A DNA stretch of 64,000 bases from Brevibacterium spongiae (GCF_026168515.1 NZ_CP093443.1:806001-870000), one strand, 5' to 3'. Positions 46,837 through 55,885 are shown, counted from the stretch's first letter. Made by a program: numbers and translations. The notes: generated by a model not told the origin, from the sequence alone.

Positions 46837-48531
46837 ATGAAACGGCTGGCAATGGCGGCAGCGTTCGCCCTGGCTCTCTCGCTCGGCGGGTGGGGTCAGG
46901 CGGCCGCACAGGCAGATGACAGCACGGCACCTCAAACGGCAGACGTCCAAGCTGCGGGAGAAGCAGGCGACGCTCAAGCGGACCCCCCGGGAACCGAGAC
47001 GCCACCTGAGGACCCCGGTGAGGGCGCCGCGTCCACCGACCCGGGAGAGGACGAAGATGCCACCGATCCCGGCGGCGACGAGAATGCCACGGACCCTGGT
47101 GACGGTGAAGAAGCGGCCGACCCTGACGACGGTTCGGACGAGCCGACCGAGGACTCGGCACCGATCGAGGCGTCGTTCTCCCTCGACAAGGCGACGATGA
47201 CCGTCGACGAGGCGGCTGAAGCGATCCCGTACACCATCACCGGTCTCAAGGCCGGAGACACCGTGACCGCCGGACCCGGCGGGAACGGCTCCATCACTGT
47301 CGACAGCGACGGAACGTTCAACGGCGAGCTTCGCGGCAACACCGAACTCAGAGCGGGCGACACCCTCGAGGTCACAGTGACAGTCGCCCGAGACGGGCGG
47401 GAGTCGAAGACCTTCACTGGCAGTGTGGAGATCACCGCAGCCGATGACGGCTCCGATGCCGAGCTCAGCGTCGATCCCAAGACGCAGGGTCTCGACACGT
47501 TCCTCGACAACGGCGTCGGCATCACAATGGCCAACTGCACGATGGATGAAGAAGTCACCTTCACCGTCAAACGCAAGGGAGAGGACGCGACCATCTGGGA
47601 GGACACCCAGATGGCCGGTGAGGATGCTGCCGGGTTCACCACCTTCGTGCCGGGAACGGGCGGCGAGGACTGGATCGGCGACTATGTCGTGAGCGCGAGC
47701 TGCGGCGATGAGACCGCAGAGACGACGTTCTCGGTCACCGAGGAAGCTGAGGCGGATGCGGATCTCACCGTCACGCCGAAATCTCAGAAGCTGCAGGACT
47801 TCCTCGAGAACGGGGTCAACATGACTCTGGTCAACTGCCACGTCGATTCTGACGTGACGTTCCAAGTGAGCGCCAAGGACGACCCCGACACCGTGATCTG
47901 GGACGAGACTCAGAAGGCCGGTGAAGATGCGGCCGGATCCGTGCAATTCACACCAGACGGCGATGGAGGAGCCGCATGGGTAGGCGAATATCTCGTCACG
48001 GCATCCTGCGGTGACAAGAGAGCAGAGACCACCTTCACCGTCACCGACGACGGCAGCGTCGTCGATCCGAAGCTGTCGATCGAGCCAGAACGACTCTCCG
48101 GACAGGACTTCATCAACCGCGACAAAGGCGTGCAGCTGACCGTCACCGATTGTGCCGCAGACGCCGACGTTCAGTTCGAGGTGTACTCCGAGGACATGAG
48201 CGAGAAGCTCTACGAGCAGACGGCGACGGCCAACGACGAAGGCACGGCCGGAGTCCAGGTCTACGGCCTCGGTGATGATCCTGCGTACTACGTCGGCACC
48301 TACAACGTGCACACCAGCTGCATGGATATCCCCGGGAGTGGAAAGTTCGTCGTCACCGGTGACGAATCCGGTGGTGGAGACGGCGGAGATTCTGGTGAGG
48401 CGGGAAGTTCCGGAGGCGGCTCGTCGATGCCGCGCACCGGTGCTGAACTCACCGGTCTGACTGCCGGAGCACTGCTCATCCTCGGCGGCGCCGCAGCTAT
48501 CACCGTGGCACGTCGGAAGAACAAGAGCTGA
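46837..48531 (+). CDS. Cell-wall surface protein with three Cys-pair repeats and sorting signal
   Basis: This 564-residue protein has a signal peptide (MKRLAMAAAFALALSLGGWG...AAAQA), an Asp/Glu/Pro/Gly-rich stalk (about 28-105), an Ig-like domain (about 108-205), then three related repeats of about 100 residues starting near 207, 307 and 409. Each repeat has one Cys in an 'NC/DC' position and another in 'ASC/TSC', probably forming a disulfide. After a Gly/Ser linker comes a sortase signal MPRTG (531-535), a hydrophobic stretch and RRKNKS. The leading Leu of LPXTG is replaced by Met. The ATG at 46837 is preferred for its signal peptide and GGAAGG site. The role is unknown; no sortase gene is in the window. 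Confidence 0.8.
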   Translation: MKRLAMAAAFALALSLGGWGQAAAQADDSTAPQTADVQAAGEAGDAQADPPGTETPPEDPGEGAASTDPGEDEDATDPGGDENATDPGDGEEAADPDDGSDEPTEDSAPIEASFSLDKATMTVDEAAEAIPYTITGLKAGDTVTAGPGGNGSITVDSDGTFNGELRGNTELRAGDTLEVTVTVARDGRESKTFTGSVEITAADDGSDAELSVDPKTQGLDTFLDNGVGITMANCTMDEEVTFTVKRKGEDATIWEDTQMAGEDAAGFTTFVPGTGGEDWIGDYVVSASCGDETAETTFSVTEEAEADADLTVTPKSQKLQDFLENGVNMTLVNCHVDSDVTFQVSAKDDPDTVIWDETQKAGEDAAGSVQFTPDGDGGAAWVGEYLVTASCGDKRAETTFTVTDDGSVVDPKLSIEPERLSGQDFINRDKGVQLTVTDCAADADVQFEVYSEDMSEKLYEQTATANDEGTAGVQVYGLGDDPAYYVGTYNVHTSCMDIPGSGKFVVTGDESGGGDGGDSGEAGSSGGGSSMPRTGAELTGLTAGALLILGGAAAITVARRKNKS

Positions 48532-48545
48532 CAGTGACCGGCGAC

Positions 48546-48646
48546 CCGTCGGGTTGGTGACTCCACCCGGCCCGACGGCGCGAACCGGTCCTGGAGGAAG
48601 AGATCGGCCCCGGCCCTCGATTCAACGTCGAGCGCCGGGGTCGATC
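48546..48646 (+). terminator. Two successive hairpins after the surface-protein gene
   Basis: CCGTCGGG (48546-48553) pairs with CCCGACGG (48571-48578), and GATCGGCCCCGGC (48602-48614) pairs with its near-complement at 48634-48646. The first lies 14 nt after the stop. They end before the IS30 left repeat. Confidence 0.6.
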
Positions 48647-48669
48647 TGTGTCGCGTTCTTGCCCTTGGG

Positions 48670-48693
48670 TTCAAGGAGTCGTCGCAACACCTC
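48670..48693. repeat. Left terminal inverted repeat of the IS30-type element
   Basis: It starts TTCAAGGAGTCG and shares the core GCAACACCT with the right repeat in inverted orientation. Confidence 0.75.
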
Positions 48694-48712
48694 CAGTGAG
48701 GAGGATGTTGCC

Positions 48713-49930
48713 ATGGCCCGTCCCGGACCCCGTTCCCTGCCCAGAACAGTCGAGGCCCAATTCTGGGACCTGATCAGGACAGGATTGACCGTCGAAGAGG
48801 CCGCCGAGGTATTGGGCGTGTCGGTATCGATCCTTCGGCGGTGGTTTCGCCATCGTGGAGGTGTGAAACCACCAATCGGTTATGGTCACCCAACCCGGTT
48901 CCTGACCATCGATGACCGTGAAGACATCGCGGTTTATCGGGGTCAGGGGCTGGGCGTCAGAGCAATCGCTGAGCGTTTGAATCGAAGCCCGTCAACGATC
49001 AGTCGCGAACTGCGCCGCGCCGCACGCGCCCCGGAACACGTCAGACCCTCCCGACCGGCCTATCGGCCCAGGATCGCCCAGGAAGACGCTGATGCGAAAC
49101 GCCATCGGCACCGGGACCGGAAGCTGACTACCAATCTTGCCCTGCGCCGTGAGGTGCAGGCACGATTGGCACTGAACCACAGTCCCGAGCAGATCGCGTC
49201 ACGACTGCGCGTGGACTACCCCGATGATCCGGAGATGTGGGTGTCGCACGAAACGATCTACCAGTCCCTGTACGTCCAAGGCCGAGGCGGACTCAAGCGC
49301 GAACTGGTCAAGCATCTGCGTACGGGCCGCAGCCTGCGTAAACCGCGCAGAACCAGTCAGGAGCGGCGGGGACGGATCCCGAACATGGTCAACATCGCCG
49401 ACCGGCCCAAGGCGGTCGAGGACCGGGCCGTGCCGGGCGACTGGGAAGGCGACCTTATCCTGGGGACAGTCGAATCGGGATCAGCGATCGGGACTCTGGT
49501 CGAGCGTGCCACGGGGTTTTCGATGTTGCTGCATCTGCCTGAGTCACACACAGCCAACGCAGTGGCCGAGGCGATGATCGCGAAGATGGCGCAGCTGCCG
49601 GCCGAGTTGAAGCGCTCACTGACCTGGGATCAGGGCAGTGAAATGTCTGAACATGTACGCATCGCTGAGGCCACGGGTTTTGATATCTACTTCTGTGACC
49701 CGCATGCGCCTTGGCAGCGGGGAACGAATGAGAACACCAACGGGCTGTATCGGCAGTACTTCCCGAAGAGCACTGACCTCAGCCAGTGGGGGTCGGGTTA
49801 CCTCGATATGGTCGCTGCTGAGCTCAACGCCCGACCCCGGAAACGGCTGGGCTGGAAGACACCGGCCGAGGCCCTGGCTAAGCTATTGAACGAACACGAC
49901 GATTCGACAGGTGTTGCAACGATAGCTTGA
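48713..49930 (+). CDS. IS30-family transposase
   Basis: This 405-residue protein has N-terminal HTH regions (TVEEAAEVLGVSVSILRRWF about residues 24-43, and LGVRAIAERLNRSPSTISRELRR about 80-102) and a C-terminal DDE integrase core: the first Asp in GDWEGDLI, the second in LTWDQGSEM, and the Glu in WQRGTNENTNGLYRQYFPK, the IS30 hallmark. The frame is open and all catalytic residues are present, so the element may be active. The ATG at 48713 has GAGGAGG upstream and follows the left repeat. The frame continues into the right inverted repeat, where it stops. Confidence 0.93.
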   Translation: MARPGPRSLPRTVEAQFWDLIRTGLTVEEAAEVLGVSVSILRRWFRHRGGVKPPIGYGHPTRFLTIDDREDIAVYRGQGLGVRAIAERLNRSPSTISRELRRAARAPEHVRPSRPAYRPRIAQEDADAKRHRHRDRKLTTNLALRREVQARLALNHSPEQIASRLRVDYPDDPEMWVSHETIYQSLYVQGRGGLKRELVKHLRTGRSLRKPRRTSQERRGRIPNMVNIADRPKAVEDRAVPGDWEGDLILGTVESGSAIGTLVERATGFSMLLHLPESHTANAVAEAMIAKMAQLPAELKRSLTWDQGSEMSEHVRIAEATGFDIYFCDPHAPWQRGTNENTNGLYRQYFPKSTDLSQWGSGYLDMVAAELNARPRKRLGWKTPAEALAKLLNEHDDSTGVATIA

Positions 49931-49931
49931 A
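49908..49931. repeat. Right terminal inverted repeat of the IS30-type element
   Basis: It contains AGGTGTTGC, the inverted form of the left-end core, and ends CTTGAA. The transposase stop codon lies inside it. Confidence 0.75.
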
Positions 49932-50411
49932 TCCGCCGCCGAAAACGTTGATGAACGAGTTTGCATGCGCGCTGACGTGCATCTCGTCGAACGCTTGTTC
50001 TCCCGGGAACCACCGAAACTGCCGATAACAATTGCCCCTGCTGAATCCTGCGGGTTGATGACGATGTGATCGGCAATCTGATCATGACCTGTGCACAGAT
50101 GAGTGGGCGTGCGTGGATGATCATTGCGCTCTGGCGCAGACGAGCTCGAACGACCGTGTTGACCTGGACCGATGAAGCCGCCTCGGCGAGGTTGAGGCTC
50201 CGAATGGAATCCGACTCTGAACGTCGTCTCAACGTACGATTCAACAGGTCGCGTTGGCATCACATGGGCATAAGATCTCTGTTTCGAAGTTGTCATGACC
50301 ACAATGATCAGAACTCTACAAGCGTCGTCCTCGGTTCGTATCGTCGTTGGCATAACCGAATACGGAATCACCGGTCAACAGAATTTCAACGCCGAAAGAA
50401 GGATGATCACA
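49932..50411. other. 480-bp intergenic region after IS30
   Basis: No gene is supported here. The stretch has lower GC and no long inverted repeats. TGTCATGA (about 50292-50299) is shared with the upstream region of the paralogue at 46837. A weak ribosome site, GAAGGATG, precedes the ATG at 50412. Confidence 0.4.
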
Positions 50412-51188
50412 ATGAAGAAGACACTCGCTCTCGCCGCTACCGCAGCAATCAGCCTCTCCGCTCTCACCGCCGGTCCCGCGGCGGCCGCCGGACACGATCA
50501 CACTGATTCCAGCAACGCCGCTCTGGCAGTCCCAGCGGCCGATGCGCAGGACGACAGCGCCAAGAATGGAGACTCGGGCGAAGAGTCGAATCCAGTCGAG
50601 GCCAGCCTTGCACTCAAATACTCGTATATGAATCCGATGGGGTTTTCGAGTTTCGGCGGGATTCAATACACCATTGATTCATTGGAAGAGGGAGACATCG
50701 TCACCAATACTCTGACCGACGAGATCGATCGAGTGGACAAAGACGGCCCCTATGACGGTTCGATCATGTTTGACAGGGAGCCCGAAGCCGACACCACTGT
50801 CGATTTCACCGTCACAGTGGAGCGAGACGGTGAGAGGAAAAAGGAGTTCCCCGCAAGCATCGACGTGGTGGAAGGCGATCGCGGTGCCTCCGCCGATGGG
50901 GACGTCATCATCGACAACGATGAGCTGACAGTCGCCGATTTCAAACAATTTGGAATCGATCTCACAGTGGTGCAATGTCCGGCCGACAGCACGGCCAACT
51001 TCAAGGTGGCGAAGAAGGACGCACCGAATAAGGTGTTGAAGGAGAAGTCGCAGCTGGTCGGCGAGGATGAATCCGCATCGGTGCACGTGGTGCCTCCGGC
51101 TGGGGTCGAGGACCACACAGGCGAATACGCAGTCATGACTGAATGCGGTGACCTCAAGTCCGAGGGAACGTTCACTATCAAGGATTGA
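50412..51188 (+). CDS. Secreted protein with one Cys-pair repeat, paralogue of the surface protein
   Basis: This 258-residue protein has a signal peptide (MKKTLALAATAAISLSALTA...AAAA), a polar stretch (about 28-60), an Ig-like domain (about 62-160, including IQYTIDSLEEGDIVTN) and one repeat (about 165-258) with Cys in VVQCPAD and TECGD. It aligns with the 564-residue protein at 46837-48531 over its first domain and one repeat, but lacks the other repeats and the sorting signal. It is thus probably released rather than anchored. The ATG at 50412 gives a proper signal peptide. The function is unknown. Confidence 0.75.
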   Translation: MKKTLALAATAAISLSALTAGPAAAAGHDHTDSSNAALAVPAADAQDDSAKNGDSGEESNPVEASLALKYSYMNPMGFSSFGGIQYTIDSLEEGDIVTNTLTDEIDRVDKDGPYDGSIMFDREPEADTTVDFTVTVERDGERKKEFPASIDVVEGDRGASADGDVIIDNDELTVADFKQFGIDLTVVQCPADSTANFKVAKKDAPNKVLKEKSQLVGEDESASVHVVPPAGVEDHTGEYAVMTECGDLKSEGTFTIKD

Positions 51189-51238
51189 GAGCGGTCGGTG
51201 GGAGCCGATCGGCCGCATGGATCGACCGTGAATGCAGC

Positions 51239-51282
51239 TCAGGCCCCGAGCTCGGTTTGGAACCGAGGCTCGGGGCCTGAGG
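51239..51282. terminator. Bidirectional terminator between the secreted protein gene and purQ
   Basis: CTCAGGCCCCGAGC (51239-51252) pairs with GCTCGGGGCCTGAG (51269-51282), with an inner GGTT/AACC pair. It is shared by convergent genes. Confidence 0.85.
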
Positions 51283-51311
51283 TGTCTTCGGCTGGAAACG
51301 AAGTAGTCGAC

Positions 51312-52052
51312 TCAGCCCTTGGCGACGAGTGTGCGCACGGCCGAGGAGAAGAATCCCTGACCGTCGATACCGCCGCCGTCCTCAGGGCCGAATCCGGCCT
51401 CGACTGCATGCTCAGGGTGGGGCATGAGACCCACGACGTTGCCGGCTTCGTTCGTGATGCCGGCGATGTCGCGCAGAGAGCCGTTCGGGTTGAATCCCTG
51501 GTAGCGGAAGACCACGCGACCGGTGGACTCGAGCTCGTCGAGCACCTCGTCGGTGGCGACGTATCCGCCTTCGCCGTTCTTCAGCGGGATGCGGATCGTC
51601 TGGCCCTGCTCATAGTCGCCGGTCCAGGCGGTGTCTGCGTTCTCGACGAGGAGGTCCTGGTCGCGGCAGATGAAATGCTGGTGGTCGTTGCGGATGAGCG
51701 CACCGGGCAGCAGGTGGGATTCGCAGAGGATCTGGAAGCCGTTGCAGATGCCGAGCACGGGCATGCCCGCATTCGCCGCGGCCACGACCGATTCCATGAT
51801 CGGGGCGAAACCGGCGATCGCGCCGCAGCGCAGGTAGTCGCCATAGGAGAACCCGCCGGGCAGGATGACGGCGTCGACACCGGACAGCGTCGAATCCGCA
51901 TGCCACAGGTTCACCGGGTTCGCACCCGCCAGACGCACGGCACGGGCCGCGTCACGGTCATCAAGTGTTCCGGGGAACGTGACGACTCCGACGGAGACTC
52001 CGGACTCAGCCCCCGCCTCGGCGAGGGTGGGATCATCGGCCACAGCGGTCAC
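51312..52052 (-). CDS. purQ: FGAM synthase glutaminase subunit PurQ
   Basis: This 246-residue class I glutamine amidotransferase supplies ammonia to PurL. The nucleophile Cys is in GICNGFQIL, and the catalytic His and Glu are in [24 protein letters not shown] is the other typical segment. The first 18 residues are an extra Ala-rich extension compared with PurQ of other bacteria. The GTG at 52052 overlaps the purS stop (GTGA), so translation is coupled. PurL is encoded 27 kb away. Confidence 0.95.
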   Translation of the reverse strand: MTAVADDPTLAEAGAESGVSVGVVTFPGTLDDRDAARAVRLAGANPVNLWHADSTLSGVDAVILPGGFSYGDYLRCGAIAGFAPIMESVVAAANAGMPVLGICNGFQILCESHLLPGALIRNDHQHFICRDQDLLVENADTAWTGDYEQGQTIRIPLKNGEGGYVATDEVLDELESTGRVVFRYQGFNPNGSLRDIAGITNEAGNVVGLMPHPEHAVEAGFGPEDGGGIDGQGFFSSAVRTLVAKG

Positions 52053-52306
52053 GATGCGTCCTCGGCCACCCGCACGGCCACGACATTCTCGATGACCGGG
52101 TTCGACAGGAGCTTCTCCGCGGCTTCGCGCGCCTGGGCGAGCACTTCGTCGGTGGCTTCGCCCGCGACCTCGAGTTCGAACCTCTTGCCCTGACGAACCT
52201 CACCGAACCCGGTGAAGCCGAGGCGAGTCAGCCCGCCGGAGATCGCCTTGCCCTGCGGGTCAAGAATCTCGGGTTTGGGCATCACCTCAACGACGACACG
52301 TGCCAT
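52049..52306 (-). CDS. purS: FGAM synthase subunit PurS
   Basis: This 85-residue protein has the PurS fold signature: [19 protein letters not shown] and the C-terminal [10 protein letters not shown]. It bridges PurQ and PurL in the complex. The ATG at 52306 has AAAGGAG upstream, whereas a longer frame starting at 52360 lacks a ribosome site and has an unusual N-terminus. Its stop overlaps the purQ start. Confidence 0.95.
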   Translation of the reverse strand: MARVVVEVMPKPEILDPQGKAISGGLTRLGFTGFGEVRQGKRFELEVAGEATDEVLAQAREAAEKLLSNPVIENVVAVRVAEDAS

Positions 52307-52409
52307 GCGTGTTCTGCTCCTTTGTGAAAGTGTTCGGGAGTTCCTCCCGCGCTCGCCCAAAGTCTATCAAGCATGGCGTGCGCCCCGGCCCGCAGTCCGC
52401 TCGCCGGAC
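52307..52409 (-). promoter_or_regulatory. purSQ leader with small hairpin
   Basis: On the minus strand TAGACT (about 52363-52368) may be the -10 box. A hairpin, CGGGAG/CTCCCG, with a 3-nt loop lies at 52335-52349 in the leader. No known purine riboswitch was recognised. Confidence 0.4.
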
Positions 52410-53831
52410 TCAGGAGTCGAAGCCCATGCCCACGGCGTCGAGAACCTTGAGCAGCGGGCCGCGTTTGCCGGCGTTCTCATCGGCCTTGATCAGGGCGTTC
52501 GTCGTCGCCTTGATGCCCAGCCACGCGGCGGGTTCGGGCGGGAACGGCAGTGGCAGTCTCCGAACCATTTCGAGCTCGGTGAGCTCGGTCGAATCTCCGG
52601 AGAGCAGATCGAGCATGACGGTCCCGGCGAACCGGGAGGCACCGACGCCGAGACCGGTGAATCCCGCCGCCATCGCCACCTTCTTCCCATACGCGCTGGT
52701 GAAGAACGAGAAGAACCGCGAACACGTATCGATCGGGCCACCCCATCTGTGCGTGAATTTGAGTCCCTCCAGCTGTGGGAAGGTGGCGAAGAAATGCTCG
52801 GCCAAGGTCTCGAAGGTCTCCGGCCGCTGATCGTACTTCCACGAGATCTGCCGCCCGAAGTGGTAAACGGCGTCCCACCCGCCGAAGAGGATCCGGTTGT
52901 CCGCGCTCAGCCGGTAGTAGTGGAATCGGTTTGCGCAGTCGCCGATGCCCTGCCGGCCCTCCCAACCGATCGCCGCCATCTGCTCATCGCTGAGCGGTTC
53001 GGTCATGAGCGCGTAGTCGTAGACCGGCACGGTGTGCAGGCTCACCCGCTTGAGCAGGGACGGGAAGACATTCGTCGCAAGCGCCACACGCTTCGCCGTG
53101 ATCGTGCTGCAACGGGCGGTCGCGCAGTCCTCGATCGTCTCAGCGGTCACCCGGGTCTGCACCCGCACAGTGGTTTTCGCGTCGCGGACATCCGTGACCT
53201 TCGTGCCCTCGAAGACCTCGACACCGAGGTTGCGGACGACCCGCAGCAGCTCCCAGCACAGCTTCGCCGGATTCACCAGGGCGACCTCTCGCGAATCCCA
53301 CAGCGCAGCTTTGTAGGTCGGTGACTTCACGATCTGCGCCAGCTGCTGCTGGTCGTAGAAGATGAAGCCGGCGTCCGGATCGTGGGCCTCCCGCAGCTCG
53401 GCCACCTGGTAGTCCTCGGTGGCGACGTCGAGCTCACCGGTGCGTTCGAACTCGCAGTCCATCCCGTACTTCGCGACAGCGGCTTCGATGGCGTCGAGGT
53501 TCTCCCGACCCAGCTGGGCCAGACGCTCGTTCTCATCGGGCAGGTGGGCTTTCCCGTTGTCATAGCCGTGTGTGAGGCTGGCCGCGCAGAAACCGCCGTT
53601 GCGCCCCGAGGCGGCCCACCCGATCGTGTTCGCCTCGACGAGGACGACGTGCCGGTCAGGATCCCGCTCCTTCGCCTGCAGAGCCGTCCACAGCCCGGTG
53701 AACCCGCCGCCGACGATGAGGAGGTCGACCTCGCAGTCTTCGGTCAGGGGCGGCAGCGGGGTGGGGCGCTCATCGGAGTCGAGCCAGAACGGAACGGTCG
53801 ATGCCTCGGCCAGTGCGGCGTGCACGTCCAT
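52410..53831 (-). CDS. FAD-dependent amine oxidoreductase (PuuB/DAO-like)
   Basis: This 473-residue flavoprotein starts with the FAD-binding motif LLIVGGGFTGLWTAL (about residues 37-51), followed by IGWAASGRNGGFCAASL, characteristic of the DAO group close to gamma-glutamylputrescine oxidase. The later HRWGGPIDTCSRFFSFF and GFTGLGVGASRFAG fit that subfamily. It would oxidise an amine such as gamma-glutamylputrescine; the substrate is inferred. It lies downstream of a polyamine-type ABC operon on the same strand, separated by a hairpin, so co-expression is possible but not certain. Confidence 0.82.
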   Translation of the reverse strand: MDVHAALAEASTVPFWLDSDERPTPLPPLTEDCEVDLLIVGGGFTGLWTALQAKERDPDRHVVLVEANTIGWAASGRNGGFCAASLTHGYDNGKAHLPDENERLAQLGRENLDAIEAAVAKYGMDCEFERTGELDVATEDYQVAELREAHDPDAGFIFYDQQQLAQIVKSPTYKAALWDSREVALVNPAKLCWELLRVVRNLGVEVFEGTKVTDVRDAKTTVRVQTRVTAETIEDCATARCSTITAKRVALATNVFPSLLKRVSLHTVPVYDYALMTEPLSDEQMAAIGWEGRQGIGDCANRFHYYRLSADNRILFGGWDAVYHFGRQISWKYDQRPETFETLAEHFFATFPQLEGLKFTHRWGGPIDTCSRFFSFFTSAYGKKVAMAAGFTGLGVGASRFAGTVMLDLLSGDSTELTELEMVRRLPLPFPPEPAAWLGIKATTNALIKADENAGKRGPLLKVLDAVGMGFDS

Positions 53832-53864
53832 GTCACTTCACTTTCTTGCTGGTGCGGTTAGCGC

Positions 53865-53915
53865 GAACTCTGCCGGGCGGCAGGTGCTGGTGGTGTGAAC
53901 TCTGCCAGACGGCAG
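53865..53915. repeat. Two palindromic direct repeats upstream of the oxidase gene
   Basis: GAACTCTGCCGGGCGGCAG (53865-53883) and GAACTCTGCCAGACGGCAG (53897-53915) are direct repeats at 32-bp spacing, each containing the palindrome CTGCC...GGCAG. They lie 34-84 bp before the oxidase start, where an operator would be expected. Confidence 0.55.
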
Positions 53916-53971
53916 GGGCAGGTGGTGCGGGACTGATGGGCCACCTCGGTGCGGGTGGGACGGCACTCGAG

Positions 53972-53996
53972 GCCCTCCCCGAGGCGCGGGGAGGGC
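53972..53996 (-). terminator. Terminator after potC-like gene
   Basis: GCCCTCCCC (53972-53980) pairs with GGGGAGGGC (53988-53996) around a 7-nt loop. It probably ends the polyamine transporter transcript on the minus strand. Confidence 0.55.
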
Positions 53997-54036
53997 TGGA
54001 ACCCGGGCCCATCCTCGGCGAGGGCGTGGGTGGGCA

Positions 54037-54900
54037 TCATCCGGCCATCGTCTTGATGATCTCTGTCGTATTGCCGCCGGCCTTGCGCAGGACGAATCCG
54101 ACGAAGCCGAGGGCGGCGAGGGTGAGCACGAACATCACCGTCGACATCGCGGCCACCTCGGGGCGCAGGGCCACACGCACGGCGGAGAAAATGTAGACCG
54201 GCCACGGGGTGTAGCCCGGCTGTTGGACGAAGCTCGAGAGGATCGTGTTGTCCAGGCTGACGGTGAACGACATCAGCGCACCGGCGAGGATGCCGGGGGC
54301 CGCGATCGGCAGGGTGATGTCCTTGAACCGGTTCCACGGGGTCGCTCCGAGGTCCGCGGCGGCGTCCTCGAGTTGGGTGTCCATTCCGGCCAGCCGGGCC
54401 CGGACGATGAACGTCACGATCGCCATGGAGAACATCGCATGGGAGATGATGAGCCTGACCAGGCCGTTGTTGAGCGGAGTGATGCCCCAATCGACGCCGA
54501 CGGTGACGAACCACGGCAGGAACGAGATGCCGTCGACGATCTCGGGGGTGACCAAGGTCAGACCGAGGATCGCCGTGAGTCCCAGCGCCCACCAGGCGCC
54601 CTTGCGGGCTCGGGCCAGAGCGACCCCGCCGAGGGTGCCGAAGATCGTCGAGACGATCGCGGTGCCCACCGCGGCCTGCAGGCTCGTGACGATCGAGGAG
54701 ACGATGATGTCGTTGTTGATGCCGCTGATATAGGCGTGCAGGCCGAAGCCGTGGAAGTTCGCGAGCACCTTGCCGTTGTTGAACGAGTAGGCGATGATCA
54801 CCGCGATCGGCACGAAGAGGTAGACGAAGACGAGGATGCCCCAGACGTGCAGAGCGATATCGGTCGGTGTCCGGCGCGCGAACGTGTTCTTCTTCGGCAT
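54037..54900 (-). CDS. potC: Polyamine-type ABC permease, PotC-like
   Basis: This 287-residue permease has six predicted helices and the cytoplasmic EAA loop LEDAAADLGATPWNRFKDITLPIAAPG (about 160-185), which docks the ATPase. It pairs with the upstream PotB-like permease. The ATG at 54900 has GGGAGGG in front. It is the last gene of the operon amidohydrolase-potA-potD-potB-potC; assignment to polyamines rests on subfamily resemblance of all four parts. Confidence 0.83.
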   Translation of the reverse strand: MPKKNTFARRTPTDIALHVWGILVFVYLFVPIAVIIAYSFNNGKVLANFHGFGLHAYISGINNDIIVSSIVTSLQAAVGTAIVSTIFGTLGGVALARARKGAWWALGLTAILGLTLVTPEIVDGISFLPWFVTVGVDWGITPLNNGLVRLIISHAMFSMAIVTFIVRARLAGMDTQLEDAAADLGATPWNRFKDITLPIAAPGILAGALMSFTVSLDNTILSSFVQQPGYTPWPVYIFSAVRVALRPEVAAMSTVMFVLTLAALGFVGFVLRKAGGNTTEIIKTMAG

Positions 54901-54901
54901 C

Positions 54902-55885
54902 TCAGGCCCTCCCGTCGTGCAGCGGAACACTGTTGAGTCTGGCCGTGATCGCCTGCCCGAGCTTGAGCAGGGCGAAGCCGATCCCGACGACGACCAGAGT
55001 GGAGATGATGAGGATCATCGCCATGGCCGCACCGACCGCCCAGTTCTGAGCGGTGTTGAACTGGTTGGCGATGAGCTGACCGACCATCGACCCGCTCGCC
55101 CCGCCGAGGACGGTCGCCGTGACGTAGTCGCCGTTGAGTGGGATGAACACGAGCAGGCACCCGGAGACGACTCCGGGCATCGCCATCGGCAGCGTCACCC
55201 GCATGAACGTCTTCACCTTCCCGGCACCGAGGTCGTAGCTGGCTTCGCGCAGCTTCTTGCCCGAGGCGTCGATGGCGACGAACAGCGGCAGGATCATCAG
55301 CGGCAGATAGTTGTAGACGACGCCGATCTGCACCGCCGAGCGGGTGTAGAGGATGTCCAGCGGTCCGTCGAGCAGTCCGAGGCTCTGCATCCAGTTCGAG
55401 AGGAACCCGTCGGGGGAGAGCATGATCTGCCAGCCGAGGGTGCGGACCAGGAAGTTCGTCCAGAACGGCACCATCACCAACGCCAGTGCCAGGGACCTGC
55501 GGGCGGGTGCGACCTTGATCGCCAGCCAGTACGCGAACGGCAGTGCGATGAGCAGGCACAGCAGGGTGCCGAGCAGTGAGATGCGCAGGGTCGCGAAGAA
55601 CGTCGAGACGAAGCTGGAGCTCATCGCCTCCGGGTACCGGTCGAAGGACAGGTGGTCGGTGGCGATGGCCGTGAACTGGTCGGGTTTGTACCCGAAGCTG
55701 TAGAAGACGACCAGCGCCAGGGGAATGATGAAGAAGAACAGCGCATAGGCCCACGTTGGGAACGACATGGCTGCGGCGCCGAAGAACTTCGTCGCCGGCT
55801 TCTGCGGCCGAGACTTCTGACGCCGTGACTGCGTCGGTCGTGATTGCTGCGGTCGTGACTGTTCCGGTCGTGGCTGAGTGCTCAT
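54902..55885 (-). CDS. potB: Polyamine-type ABC permease, PotB-like
   Basis: This 327-residue permease has a basic Gln/Ser/Arg-rich N-terminal stretch of repeated 'QSRP' type (about residues 5-30), then six helices and an EAA loop REASYDLGAGKVKTFMRVTLP (about 217-237). The ATG at 55885 overlaps the stop of the binding-protein gene (ATGA). The repeated basic N-terminus is unusual for PotB. The gene ends one base before the potC start. Confidence 0.83.
   Translation of the reverse strand: MSTQPRPEQSRPQQSRPTQSRRQKSRPQKPATKFFGAAAMSFPTWAYALFFFIIPLALVVFYSFGYKPDQFTAIATDHLSFDRYPEAMSSSFVSTFFATLRISLLGTLLCLLIALPFAYWLAIKVAPARRSLALALVMVPFWTNFLVRTLGWQIMLSPDGFLSNWMQSLGLLDGPLDILYTRSAVQIGVVYNYLPLMILPLFVAIDASGKKLREASYDLGAGKVKTFMRVTLPMAMPGVVSGCLLVFIPLNGDYVTATVLGGASGSMVGQLIANQFNTAQNWAVGAAMAMILIISTLVVVGIGFALLKLGQAITARLNSVPLHDGRA

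Larger units (their letters stand above)
48670..49931 (+). mobile_element. IS30-family insertion sequence
   Basis: The element is about 1.26 kb, bounded by imperfect 24-bp inverted repeats (19 of 24 matching, both starting TTCAAG from the outside) at 48670-48693 and 49908-49931, with one transposase gene. No clear target duplication is visible in the flanks. It lies between two paralogous secreted-protein genes. Confidence 0.85.

Noticed and set aside
46654-48312. 552-codon antisense frame over the surface-protein gene
   Set aside because: The plus-strand protein has a signal peptide, repeats and a sorting signal; the antisense frame has none.
48664-49936. Target-site duplication around the IS30 element
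   Set aside because: Bases outside the two inverted repeats do not match, so no duplication can be claimed.
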